DNA from: Thermoanaerobacteraceae bacterium
Lineage (GTDB): Bacteria > Bacillota > JADQBR01
Direction of reading: 5' to 3'
Length of the DNA stretch: 64,000 nucleotides
Assembly: GCA_017656305.1 (NCBI GenBank)
Contig: JACDOG010000010.1
Location: 1 to 64,000 of the forward strand
How positions within the stretch are numbered: position 1 is the first letter of the stretch; each line of letters starts with the position of its first letter. A program made the translations under genes and the position numbers. Below the pieces are notes generated by a model. It saw nothing but the letters and a program-made list of their open reading frames with translations, was not told the origin of the DNA and ran no database searches. Below, piece by piece: positions 25,792 through 34,033 of the stretch.

Positions 25792-25807
25792 TGTGACGGC
25801 TGTCACA
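25792..25807. promoter_or_regulatory. CRP/FNR-type palindromic site
   Basis: TGTGA-N6-TCACA is a perfect match to the Crp/Fnr-superfamily consensus, also the core of HcpR sites in sulfate reducers. It lies 68 bases upstream of the PrcB/Gmad2 lipoprotein start (minus) and about 110 bases before the small frame at 25919 (plus). The regulator is not in the window. Confidence 0.5.
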
Positions 25808-25918
25808 TCAGCCGGTGCCCTGGTCAGGTAAAATTTGGCTAACTTTAAAAATCCAGGGAGTGATGGCCTGCGAGATTAAATAACTTAAAAAGACAGTATC
25901 GGGAGATTTTGGAGCTAG

Positions 25919-26137
25919 TTGAATGGATGGAAGCAATGCTTAGATAAGTGCCCTTATCCCCGGTTATTAAATCATGCTGATGACCGGGTCAGGTTGCTGG
26001 CGAAACAATTTGCCGACGAGATGGGAGACATATCGCAGGTCTATCAAATTTATCTGAACCAGTATCGAAACAACCAGCGCATCAAGAAAATTGCTCCCTG
26101 TTTATTAAAGATACGAGAAGCTTGTTTGCGGCGTTGA
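25919..26137 (+). CDS. Hypothetical 72-residue protein, possibly the 3' part of a frameshifted gene
   Basis: Opens with TTG 25919 and reads through KCPYPRLLNHADDRVRLLAKQFADEMG and a basic C-terminus; no known domain recognised. In the frame one base over, 25880-25945 reads LKRQYREILELVEWMEAML, which looks like a natural N-terminal extension of this protein but ends in TAA and has no start codon. A decayed or frameshifted gene is plausible. No good ribosome site. Confidence 0.35.
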   Translation: MNGWKQCLDKCPYPRLLNHADDRVRLLAKQFADEMGDISQVYQIYLNQYRNNQRIKKIAPCLLKIREACLRR

Positions 26138-26190
26138 AAAGAAGAATTAAAAGTGAAGACCCAAAACTGTACCCGTTGCTTACATAGAAT

Positions 26191-26219
26191 AAGAAAAGGC
26201 CCTGGTGGATGCACCAGGG
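26191..26219 (-). terminator. Terminator of the tautomerase gene
   Basis: CCCTGGTG (26200-26207) pairs with CACCAGGG (26212-26219); on the minus strand CCTTTTCTT follows. Confidence 0.8.
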
Positions 26220-26231
26220 GGTGCTGTACCA

Positions 26232-26429
26232 TTATTTCTGTTCTGCAAATTTCTTGCTCAGCATCACACCGCCTGAACCGACATTATCGGGATCGTTTTC
26301 CTTGATTAATACCACAAATGCTTCTTCCGGAATCCCCAGGGTTTTGCTGGCCACTTTTGTGAAATCCTGGATTAACGTTTCTTTTTGACTTTTCTCCATT
26401 TTCCCCGCTTCAATCGTGATAATTGGCAT
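26232..26429 (-). CDS. 4-oxalocrotonate tautomerase-family protein
   Basis: A 65-residue protein of the small tautomerase family. Pro follows the initiator Met (MPIITIEAG), as required for the catalytic N-terminal Pro1 after Met removal, and the length is standard. Substrate unknown; many small tautomerases act promiscuously on 2-keto/enol acids. Good ribosome site (AAGGAGGG) before ATG 26429; own terminator. Confidence 0.85.
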   Translation of the reverse strand: MPIITIEAGKMEKSQKETLIQDFTKVASKTLGIPEEAFVVLIKENDPDNVGSGGVMLSKKFAEQK

Positions 26430-26661
26430 TTTTAGTCCCTCCTTAATATGTTATTTTAGTTTAAGAAAACTTAAAGGCGCTTGTTCTGGCCGCTGCTGTG
26501 TTGGCCGCAGTTTGGATATATTTAATTATATGTGGCTTATTTTAAAATTATCAGCACCGGAACCGCCTAACGACCTCAACGGGTTGTTAAATAATGCTTT
26601 CTGCATAAGAAGTAGTTTTTCCTGCATGCTTCAATCAAAGGTTTTATGTGAGGTATGAGAA

Positions 26662-26946
26662 ATGAAACGGGAGACGGGAAAGGAGAGGCTGCATAATATC
26701 CGTAAGCATTTAAAAACGAGAATTAATTTTTACCGGGCTCTTTACGCGGGTCCGCGCGCCCCGTTGCTGAGCAGGGTACTGCTGTGGGCGGCGCCGGGGT
26801 ACAATTTTTGCCTTTTAACGTTATTCCCGATTTTTATACCGGTTTTGGGACATATTGACGATGTAGTTATTATTTCCACGCTGATTTTAATAGCCTTGAA
26901 GTTTATGCCGCCGGAAGTTTGCCGGGAGGAGGCTGTTCAACAATAG
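26662..26946 (+). CDS. DUF1232-family small membrane protein
   Basis: A 94-residue protein. After a basic N-terminus, residues about 33-85 match the DUF1232 (YkvA-like) pattern: RAPLLSRVLLWAAPGYNF, FIPVLGHIDDVVII and a final hydrophobic stretch. Function unknown. Opens with ATG 26662 with a weak GTGAGG upstream, and ends before the convergent terminator at 27001. Confidence 0.72.
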   Translation: MKRETGKERLHNIRKHLKTRINFYRALYAGPRAPLLSRVLLWAAPGYNFCLLTLFPIFIPVLGHIDDVVIISTLILIALKFMPPEVCREEAVQQ

Positions 26947-27000
26947 GCTGTGAGGGATGAGGGAATTTAAGTAAAAATTGGATTGTATACTGCCTAAAGA

Positions 27001-27022
27001 AAAGCGCCTGAGGCGCTTTTTT
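27001..27022. terminator. Convergent bidirectional terminator
   Basis: AAAGCGCCT (27001-27009) pairs with AGGCGCTTT (27011-27019), with T-runs on either strand. It separates the DUF1232 gene and the LytTR operon. Confidence 0.85.
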
Positions 27023-27770
27023 ACATTCCCAGAAACTTTTTCAGTTTTCTGGCCTGATTTCTGCTTACCGGAACCTCGCTGCGTTCCTTATCGCCCACAA
27101 TTAGGTTATAGGTGCCGTTAAAGAAGGAGACAATCTCTTTCACCTTACTTAAATTTACAATGTACTGCCGATGAGTGCGGAAAAAAAATTGGTCATTCAG
27201 CCTGTTTTCCAGTTCTTTCAAGGTGTATTTGGAGATATATTTGTCAGTGGCAGTTTTTATATAGACGTTTTCATCCTGCGTGAAGGCATAAATGATATCG
27301 TCTTCGGGAATAAGCAGGGTCTTGCCGTTGCTTTCCACAGGCAGTCTGTTCAGGATAGCAGGTTCGGGTTTTTCGCTGGTTTTCTCTTCTTTTTCCTTAT
27401 TCTTTTCTGCAAGTCGAAACACTTTTTGCATGGCTTGATAAAAACGCTTTTCGTCAAAGGGTTTTAGCACGTAATCTACCGCGTTGACTTCAAATGCCTT
27501 GACGGCATATTCCTCATAAGCCGTGACGAATATGATGTAAGGTTTGTTAGGGATGTCCTGCAAGATGGTGCTTAATTCCAAACCGCTCATACCGGGCATT
27601 TCGATATCGAGAAACAGTATGGAATAGTCTAACGCGGAAATTAGCTTCAGGGCTTCCCGGGCGTTTGCCGCTTCACCCACTATTTCCACATTATCAAATT
27701 GTTCAAGCATGTATCTGAGTTCTTTTCTGGCCGGATACTCATCGTCGACGATGAGCGCTTTCAATTTCAT
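27021..27770 (-). CDS. LytTR-family response regulator
   Basis: A 249-residue regulator: receiver domain (residues 3-120, phospho-acceptor Asp in LFLDIEMPGMSG, then VTAYEEYAVKAFE and LKPFDEKRF), a charged linker, and a C-terminal LytTR DNA-binding domain (RLNDQFFFRTHRQYIVNLSKVKE, from about 145). The start is ATG 27770 with AGAGGAGG upstream, inside the end of the kinase gene. Pairs with the LytS-type kinase; by position it probably controls acetate or pyruvate uptake and activation genes next door. Confidence 0.9.
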   Translation of the reverse strand: MKLKALIVDDEYPARKELRYMLEQFDNVEIVGEAANAREALKLISALDYSILFLDIEMPGMSGLELSTILQDIPNKPYIIFVTAYEEYAVKAFEVNAVDYVLKPFDEKRFYQAMQKVFRLAEKNKEKEEKTSEKPEPAILNRLPVESNGKTLLIPEDDIIYAFTQDENVYIKTATDKYISKYTLKELENRLNDQFFFRTHRQYIVNLSKVKEIVSFFNGTYNLIVGDKERSEVPVSRNQARKLKKFLGM

Positions 27771-29097
27771 AGTAGTCGAGGCCTCCTCTGTAAGAGGTAA
27801 TAATCTCACTGTCGTCAGTAATCAGAGGAATACGGATCTTGATTGAGGTGCCTTCATTGACAGTGCTGACAATTTTTAACCCGTAATCCTCACCAAACAG
27901 ATTTTTAATCCGCTGGTGAACGTTGCTGAGACCGACACCGTTGCCGGAACCGACGCCGGGCTGCAGTACTTCTTCTATTTTATCGGTGGGAATGCCCACA
28001 CCGTCGTCGGTTACCTCCAGGATTAGTTCATTCCGTTCTTTGCGCGCCTGAACCTTGACAGTTCCATTGCCCACTTTGGGAGTGATGCCGTGTTTGACTG
28101 CATTTTCTACCAGCGGCTGGATGCTCAGCACGGGCACCTTGTAGTCCAGCAGGTATTCCGGTACTTCTTGGACAATCTGCAATTTGTTGCCAAACCGTGC
28201 CTTTTCCAATTCCAGGTAGGTGTTTACGCACTCCAGCTCTTCTTCAAGAGTGATAAAATGTCCATGTCTTTTCAGGGTCTGGCGGAAAAATTCCGCCAAC
28301 CGTATCAGCAAGTGCCGGGCTTTGTCAGGGTTGGTTCTGCTGTACATGATAATGGTATTCAGTGTATTGAAAAAGAAGTGCGGGTTGATCTGGGCATGCA
28401 ATGCATCCAATTTTGCCATGGTCAGCAGTTGAGTTTGCCGGTCCAGCTCCGCCAGCTCGATCTGCATGCTCAGCAGCTGGCCGATACCCTTTGCCAAACG
28501 AATGACATGGGGAGGAAGCTGCCCGTCTTCCGTTTGGTACAGTTTTAATGTACCCACCACTTCATTCTTGTTTTTCAGAGGGACGATAACTGCTGCGTCC
28601 AAAGGGCAATCGCAATTTTCAATAGGGCAGTTGAGCTGTTTGGACGTGTGTACTACCTTATGTTTACCGGTCCGGAGTACCTCCTTGGTAGCTTCCGTAA
28701 GAATCTTGTCTCCCGGCTGGTGCATTTCGCAGCCTACACCCAGGTAGGCCAGCACCTGCTCGCGGTTGGTCACGGCCACAGCCGGAACTTCGGTGATTTT
28801 TTGGATGATTTCCGCGATTTGCTGTGCGGAAAATTCAGTTAACCCCCCACGGAGAATGGGCAGGGTCTCGCTGGCTATTTTCAGTGTCGGGTCGTATGGT
28901 TTTAGAGTTTCCTCCACTGTTTCTCTCGTTTCGTGAGATTTTTCCAGCCACCATGCAGCTGCAGCCAGTGCGGAAATATTAATAATCAGGACGACACCTG
29001 CAAGCTGCCAGGACTTTAAAAAACCAAACCTGGTGAAAAACAGCATATCTAATCCGGTTGCTACTATTCCCATTAACAGCAAACTGTAATACACCAT
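27739..29097 (-). CDS. LytS-type sensor histidine kinase with GAF domain
   Basis: A 452-residue kinase: two membrane helices (residues about 3-50), a GAF domain (about 70-215) containing a Cys cluster (NCPIENCDCPLD), then the His_kinase domain with LHAQINPHFFFNTLNTI and a HATPase domain (PLVENAVKHG, GVGLSNVHQRI). It lacks the long 5TM LytS sensor; the Cys-rich GAF loop could bind metal or sense redox. The start is ATG 29097 after GGGGAGG. Overlaps the regulator gene by 32 bases. Confidence 0.9.
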   Translation of the reverse strand: MVYYSLLLMGIVATGLDMLFFTRFGFLKSWQLAGVVLIINISALAAAAWWLEKSHETRETVEETLKPYDPTLKIASETLPILRGGLTEFSAQQIAEIIQKITEVPAVAVTNREQVLAYLGVGCEMHQPGDKILTEATKEVLRTGKHKVVHTSKQLNCPIENCDCPLDAAVIVPLKNKNEVVGTLKLYQTEDGQLPPHVIRLAKGIGQLLSMQIELAELDRQTQLLTMAKLDALHAQINPHFFFNTLNTIIMYSRTNPDKARHLLIRLAEFFRQTLKRHGHFITLEEELECVNTYLELEKARFGNKLQIVQEVPEYLLDYKVPVLSIQPLVENAVKHGITPKVGNGTVKVQARKERNELILEVTDDGVGIPTDKIEEVLQPGVGSGNGVGLSNVHQRIKNLFGEDYGLKIVSTVNEGTSIKIRIPLITDDSEIITSYRGGLDYYEIESAHRRR

Positions 29098-29139
29098 AGC
29101 AGTTCGCCTCCCCAACCAGCGTTTAAAATTGTAATAATA

Positions 29140-29165
29140 TTTCGATAATATTTACTGCTTTTCCT
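29140..29165 (-). promoter_or_regulatory. Possible sigma-H-type promoter before the LytS gene
   Basis: On the minus strand AGGAAAA (29165-29159), 12 bases, then ATCGAAA (about 29146-29140). The spacing is one longer than in the other copies of this pattern. Confidence 0.3.
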
Positions 29166-29292
29166 GCAGTGGTAAATCATTTCTAATGTAGTGTATGCGG
29201 GAAAACTTTTGGTTTGCTATTTATCCTGCTTGCTGGGGAGAAAAAGCTTTTCTCAATGAAACGGGAGATTTTCGTGTGTAATTTTAAGTTAG

Positions 29293-29311
29293 GGGCCCCG
29301 TGACGGGGCCC
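29293..29311 (-). terminator. GC-rich hairpin after acsA
   Basis: GGGCCCCGT pairs with ACGGGGCCC around one base, directly after the acsA stop. The T-run is weak, so termination is likely but not certain. Confidence 0.55.
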
Positions 29312-29319
29312 GTACCGGT

Positions 29320-31266
29320 TTATGCCTTGCCCTGTTCCATTAATTTTTTCACCACCGAGGGGTCTGCCAGGGTTGTTGTATCCCCGAGAGCGCGTCCTTC
29401 GGCGATATCCCGCAACAGGCGGCGCATGATTTTACCGCTTCTGGTCTTTGGCAGTTCGGCCGTAAAGAAAATATCGTCCGGTCTGGCTATGGCACCAATT
29501 TTTTCAGCCACGTGCTGCCTTAACTCCTGGCGCAGTTCCTCGGTTCCCTCATATCCTTCTTTAAGCGTTACAAAGGCGGAAACTGCCTGCCCCTTGAGCT
29601 CGTGAGTCTTACCGATGACGGCGGCTTCTGCCACGCTGGGATGGTCCACCAGGGCGCTTTCCACTTCCATGGTTCCAATACGGTGACCGGAGACGTTGAT
29701 GACATCGTCTACTCTGCCCAGCACCCAGATGTAGCCGTTTTCATCTCTTTTGGCACCGTCACCGGCAAAGTACATCCCCTCAAAGCGGCTCCAGTAGGTG
29801 TTCTTGTACCGTTCCGGGTCGTGGAAAATGGTACGCAGCATACCGGGCCACGGTGATTTAATAACCAGGTAGCCAGAGTTGCTGCTGTTGCCCTGGTCAT
29901 CCACTACATCCACTTCAATTCCCGGGAAGGGAATGGTTGCCGTGCCGGGTGTGGTTTTGGTGACACCGGGCAATGGGGTGATCATGATGTGACCGGTTTC
30001 GGTCTGCCACCAGGTATCCACAATGGGACAGCGCTCGCCGCCGATATACTTGTAATACCACATCCAGGCTTCGGGGTTGATGGGTTCGCCAACAGTACCC
30101 AGGAGGCGCAGCGAAGACAGGTCGTGCTTCTGCGGCCACTGGGTGCCCCATTTCATAAAGGCCCGGATGGCAGTAGGTGCGGTATAGAAGATATTGACCC
30201 CGTATTTCTCTACAATTTCCCAAAAACGGTCCCGCTGCGGGTAGTCTGGTCCGCCTTCGTACATTACGGTAGTTGCGCCATTGGCTAAAGGACCGTAGAT
30301 GATGTAGCTGTGACCGGTAATCCAGCCGATGTCGGCAGTACACCAGTAGACGTCCGTATCCTTGATATCAAACACGTAATAGTGCGTGGTAGCTGCGCCT
30401 ACCAGGTACCCGCCGGTGGTGTGTACTACTCCCTTGGGCTTCCCGGTAGTGCCGCTGGTGTATAGGATAAACAGCATATCCTCGGAATCCATAACTTCCG
30501 GTTCGCACTGGCGGGAGGCGTTTTGCATCAGTTCGTGCCACAGTAGGTCGCGACCTTCCACCATATTGGCTCCTGATTTTTCCAGGCCGATGCGTTCCAC
30601 CACAACTACATTTTCTACTGTGGTACTGCCCTCTAAAGCCTTGTCCGCATTTTCCTTTAAGGGAACGATGTTGCCCCGGCGCCAACCACCGTCAGCGGTG
30701 ATTAACAACTTGGCTTCGGCGTCTTCAATACGGTCGCGGAGAGAGTCGGCACTAAATCCGCCAAAGACAATGCTGTGTGGTGCGCCGATACGGGCGCAGG
30801 CAAGCATAGCAATGGCCAGTTCCGGGATCATTGGCAGGTAAATGGTGACCCGGTCACCCTTTTTAACTCCCAGGTCTTTAAGCACGTTGGCAAATTTGCA
30901 CACTTCACGGTGCAGGTCCTGGTAGGTCAGAGTGACACTGTCACCGGGTTCGCCTTCCCAGATGATTGCTGCTTTGTTGCGGCGGTGGGTTTTTAAGTGA
31001 CGGTCGATACAGTTGTAGGCAACATTTAACTTACCGTTGACAAACCACTTGGCAAAGGGGGCCTCGTCCCAATCCAAAACCTTATCATAGGGCTCAAACC
31101 AGTCAATGCGTTCGGCTTGCTTGGCCCAAAACTTAAGCCTGTCTTTTGCTGCCTCTTCGTAAATACCGGCGTCACCGGCATTGGCTTGCTTGACAAAATC
31201 TTCCGGTGGCGTGAAGGTTCTGTTTTCCTTTAATAAAGCTTCCAGAGTTTTGGCTTTATCAGTCAA
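29320..31266 (-). CDS. acsA: Acetyl-CoA synthetase
   Basis: About 648 residues, full length for the AMP-forming enzyme. Clear motifs: [15 protein letters not shown] (AMP loop), [24 protein letters not shown] and the C-terminal acetylatable lysine region [11 protein letters not shown]. Converts acetate, CoA and ATP to acetyl-CoA. The start is uncertain: TTG 31266 is eight bases after GGAGG, a GTG at 31275 overlaps it. Flanked by the LytS/LytTR pair and by the DUF294-symporter group, consistent with regulated acetate use. Confidence 0.93.
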   Translation of the reverse strand: MTDKAKTLEALLKENRTFTPPEDFVKQANAGDAGIYEEAAKDRLKFWAKQAERIDWFEPYDKVLDWDEAPFAKWFVNGKLNVAYNCIDRHLKTHRRNKAAIIWEGEPGDSVTLTYQDLHREVCKFANVLKDLGVKKGDRVTIYLPMIPELAIAMLACARIGAPHSIVFGGFSADSLRDRIEDAEAKLLITADGGWRRGNIVPLKENADKALEGSTTVENVVVVERIGLEKSGANMVEGRDLLWHELMQNASRQCEPEVMDSEDMLFILYTSGTTGKPKGVVHTTGGYLVGAATTHYYVFDIKDTDVYWCTADIGWITGHSYIIYGPLANGATTVMYEGGPDYPQRDRFWEIVEKYGVNIFYTAPTAIRAFMKWGTQWPQKHDLSSLRLLGTVGEPINPEAWMWYYKYIGGERCPIVDTWWQTETGHIMITPLPGVTKTTPGTATIPFPGIEVDVVDDQGNSSNSGYLVIKSPWPGMLRTIFHDPERYKNTYWSRFEGMYFAGDGAKRDENGYIWVLGRVDDVINVSGHRIGTMEVESALVDHPSVAEAAVIGKTHELKGQAVSAFVTLKEGYEGTEELRQELRQHVAEKIGAIARPDDIFFTAELPKTRSGKIMRRLLRDIAEGRALGDTTTLADPSVVKKLMEQGKA

Positions 31267-31454
31267 CAAAAACACCTCCGTATAAATATTTGATTATTTA
31301 GAATATTAAGATAATATAATGTGAACTTTGCCGCCACCCCCTTTTACCAGGAATTTTTAAAACTTCTTTGCTTACATAATAACAGCAATTGCACAAAAAT
31401 TGAAAGAATGTTCTGTGAAAAGGTGTTTTTTGTGGTTAAAGTTGTTAAAATGGT

Positions 31455-31503
31455 CGGTGAACGGTAATTCCACCATTGATTGGCATGTAAGTACCGTTCA
31501 CCG
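31455..31503. repeat. 12-bp perfect inverted repeat upstream of acsA
   Basis: CGGTGAACGGTA (31455-31466) is inverted as TACCGTTCACCG (31492-31503) with a 25-nt spacer that holds a smaller pair (CCA/TGG). It lies between the DUF294 gene and acsA. Could be a hairpin in the message or a regulator site; no T-run follows. Confidence 0.5.
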
Positions 31504-31552
31504 GTTGCTGTTGCCGGTTAAGTGACAGCCTGTACCGGGTAATCATTCATAA

Positions 31553-33484
31553 CTAGTAAAGAAGGTTGGCCTCTCTGGTAATATGCATCAACTTATCTAT
31601 GGCCTTCAGTGTGTCTTTTAATAATGATTTTTCGCGAACGCTGAGTGTTTTCAGGTCCAAATAATTGTCCGGCCTTTTACCGGCTTTCAGTTTTTTCAAG
31701 TTGGTGCGTAGCCGGAACAGCATAATGGTTTGAAAAGAGGTTTCCAGCAGCTCGATTAAATCTTCCGACAAAGTATTGGCGTTTTTTAAAAAGTGCAGGC
31801 GCTCCAGCGTGCTGGTAACCGGGCACTTGGCCTTCAGCGCTAGCAGCCTGACGCAGTCCACCAGGTAAACGGATACGGAACTTTTGAGGTTGATTTCGCT
31901 CCGGTGTTCCCGGGAACGTTCGCCCACCGGATTGCCCAGAAAACCCAGGGGAAGCCTGCCCTGGCAGGCATCCTCGGCAAGAAATGCCAGAGCCAGCTGC
32001 TGGCTGTTAAAACTACTGTTAACAAAGTGGCGCAATTCTTCCGCCAGCGGCATGTAACCGTAGACCGGCCGGAAGTCGAGAAAAATGGTCAGCAGCCTGG
32101 TGTGTACTGTTTCCGACTGCTGTACCCACCTGGTTACCTGTGACTGCCAGTACATGCTGTCACCGCGCCAGAGAGAATTGACAGCCATGACATTGCCCGG
32201 GCAGGGAGCAAAACCGCATGCAGTCAGTCCCTTGACAACCAGGTTGGACAGGTGCGCAAAGTACTGTTCTGCCTTTTTTGCCTGCTGCTTGTCGCCAACG
32301 TGCTGGTAAATCAAGGCATTGTCCTGGTCCGTTCGCAGAAATTGCTCCCTACGCCCGCCGCTGCCCATGGTGAGCCAGCAAAATTTGGCGGGAGGCGGTC
32401 CGAATTCGGGCAGCATTTTTTCGATGGAGATGTCAATAATCTGCCTGGTAAGCCTATCATAAAACTCGGTAATTATGTCAAGAATTTCCGGAATGGGCGC
32501 GTTTTCTGCCACCAGTCCGTTGAGTATCTGATCAATTTCCCGGCCTACTTGAGCCAGGTTCTCAAGGTCGGACTGCGACTCCAGCCTGTCAACTACACTG
32601 ATGACACCTGTATTGCGGGAACGAATCAGGTCACGGATGGTAATAATGCCGATGGGTCTGTTGTTTTCCGTAACAATGGCATGTTTGGCCTGGCCTTTAA
32701 TCATAGCCAGCAGTACCTGGTAGTAAAAACTGTCCGGACTGATACAGACGGGATTGTTATTGGCGATTTCCTCGGCACGGATATTATCCGGACTGCGACT
32801 GTTGGCGACTACTTTTTCCACCAGGTCTTTTTCCGTCACCAAACCGGAAACTTCCCCGTCTGCGGTGGTCAGGACCACGGCGCTGATGTGGTACAGGCTC
32901 ATGATGCGTGCTATCTGGTTGGTTTTTTCCCGGGGGGAACAGGTAATTACGGGTTTGCTCATGAGCTCGCTGGCACGTTTCCAGGCAGCATGGTTTTCAT
33001 ATGTTACCGCAGGTCCCAGCTCCAGGGCCACTTCCTGAAACAGGCTGCGGAAACGGTCCACCACTACCTGGCCAAAAAAACTGGCGAAAGTGGCATTGCT
33101 TTCAAGGAGAACTTCGAAATCCTGGCGGTGTACCAGAAGGCATTCCAGCTCAGTTAAGGCCTTGATGGAAGCAGGGTAACTCTTGTCGGAAAGTATTACC
33201 GTTTCTCCAAAAAATTCTCCCTGCCGCCTGTAGCCCGCAACTGATTCCTTTCCTGTTTCGTTGCGCACCCTGATTTCAGCCAGGCCGGAAACGATAATAA
33301 ACAAAACACGTTTGGAATCTTCCCCTTGCCTAAAAATAAAACTGTCAGCCGGGTATTTTTGGTACTCGATTTTCGGAACCAACTGTTCCAGTTCTTCCGC
33401 CTGCAGTGAAGAAAAAGGTTGCACTGTTTTCAGGACTTTACAAACAGTTTCCCGGACCAGCGGCCGGTTGCTTTCAGCGGTCAT
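31553..33484 (-). CDS. cNMP-binding / CBS / DUF294 nucleotidyltransferase-like protein
   Basis: A 643-residue signal protein: N-terminal cyclic-nucleotide-binding fold (about residues 15-140, GEFFGETVIL), a CBS pair (about 170-300), then a DUF294 nucleotidyltransferase-like domain (MGSGGRREQFLRTDQDNAL) and its C-terminal helical domain. Proteins of this build occur next to acetate-type symporters and DnaQ-like exonucleases, where they are thought to sense energy or second messengers. The surrounding genes match that pattern. Ligand not deducible. Confidence 0.88.
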   Translation of the reverse strand: MTAESNRPLVRETVCKVLKTVQPFSSLQAEELEQLVPKIEYQKYPADSFIFRQGEDSKRVLFIIVSGLAEIRVRNETGKESVAGYRRQGEFFGETVILSDKSYPASIKALTELECLLVHRQDFEVLLESNATFASFFGQVVVDRFRSLFQEVALELGPAVTYENHAAWKRASELMSKPVITCSPREKTNQIARIMSLYHISAVVLTTADGEVSGLVTEKDLVEKVVANSRSPDNIRAEEIANNNPVCISPDSFYYQVLLAMIKGQAKHAIVTENNRPIGIITIRDLIRSRNTGVISVVDRLESQSDLENLAQVGREIDQILNGLVAENAPIPEILDIITEFYDRLTRQIIDISIEKMLPEFGPPPAKFCWLTMGSGGRREQFLRTDQDNALIYQHVGDKQQAKKAEQYFAHLSNLVVKGLTACGFAPCPGNVMAVNSLWRGDSMYWQSQVTRWVQQSETVHTRLLTIFLDFRPVYGYMPLAEELRHFVNSSFNSQQLALAFLAEDACQGRLPLGFLGNPVGERSREHRSEINLKSSVSVYLVDCVRLLALKAKCPVTSTLERLHFLKNANTLSEDLIELLETSFQTIMLFRLRTNLKKLKAGKRPDNYLDLKTLSVREKSLLKDTLKAIDKLMHITREANLLY

Positions 33485-33506
33485 CTGCTTATCCTCCTAT
33501 TGTTAT

Positions 33507-33932
33507 TTATGCTCTGCGTATGAAATGTCCCGAGCCCAACCAGGCCGATAAGGCAAAGACCAGGTAAATGGCCTGTGTGGCCTGCCTGCCCTGCAGCAGT
33601 ATCTGAAGCCCGATACCCAGGCCCAGTGCGGGAGTAACGATGAGAAAAGTGCGGATGATACGTTCCAGTCCCGGGTTGGGGGCCAGGGGCCAAATCCGGG
33701 CAAAAATCACTCCCAGGGCTACTCCTAAGGCCACAACGAGGAAAATCTGCAGTATGACCAGTGGTGTGGGAAAGGGCCAGCCGGTCAGGTAATGGCCGAT
33801 GAGATAAAAGAACTGTAAGAAAAGAGCAATACCCAGCACCTTACGTACCACCAGAAGGTCGAGATAGGGATGCAGTAGATACAAAATAACCGTTAAAACA
33901 GCTAAACCTGCAAACATGAAAAGACCGGTCAT
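33507..33932 (-). CDS. Hypothetical membrane protein of the symporter operon
   Basis: A 141-residue protein with four or five membrane helices and no catalytic motif. ATG 33932 is chosen because AAAGGAGG precedes it at good distance; the longer frame has no ribosome site. Lies between the symporter and the DUF294 gene on the same strand, so probably part of that operon. Not recognised. Confidence 0.7.
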   Translation of the reverse strand: MTGLFMFAGLAVLTVILYLLHPYLDLLVVRKVLGIALFLQFFYLIGHYLTGWPFPTPLVILQIFLVVALGVALGVIFARIWPLAPNPGLERIIRTFLIVTPALGLGIGLQILLQGRQATQAIYLVFALSAWLGSGHFIRRA

Positions 33933-34033
33933 CGGAAACCTCCTTTGCAACACACCGGAAATGCTGGTGGCATCAAAATATGGCGCCGGGAAGAATGTCT
34001 TCTTCCCGGCAAATGGTTTCACTTGTGCTTAGC

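Noticed and set aside
32252-33157. 301-codon open frame on the plus strand inside the DUF294 gene
   Set aside because: Shadow of a strongly supported gene; no domain or ribosome site.
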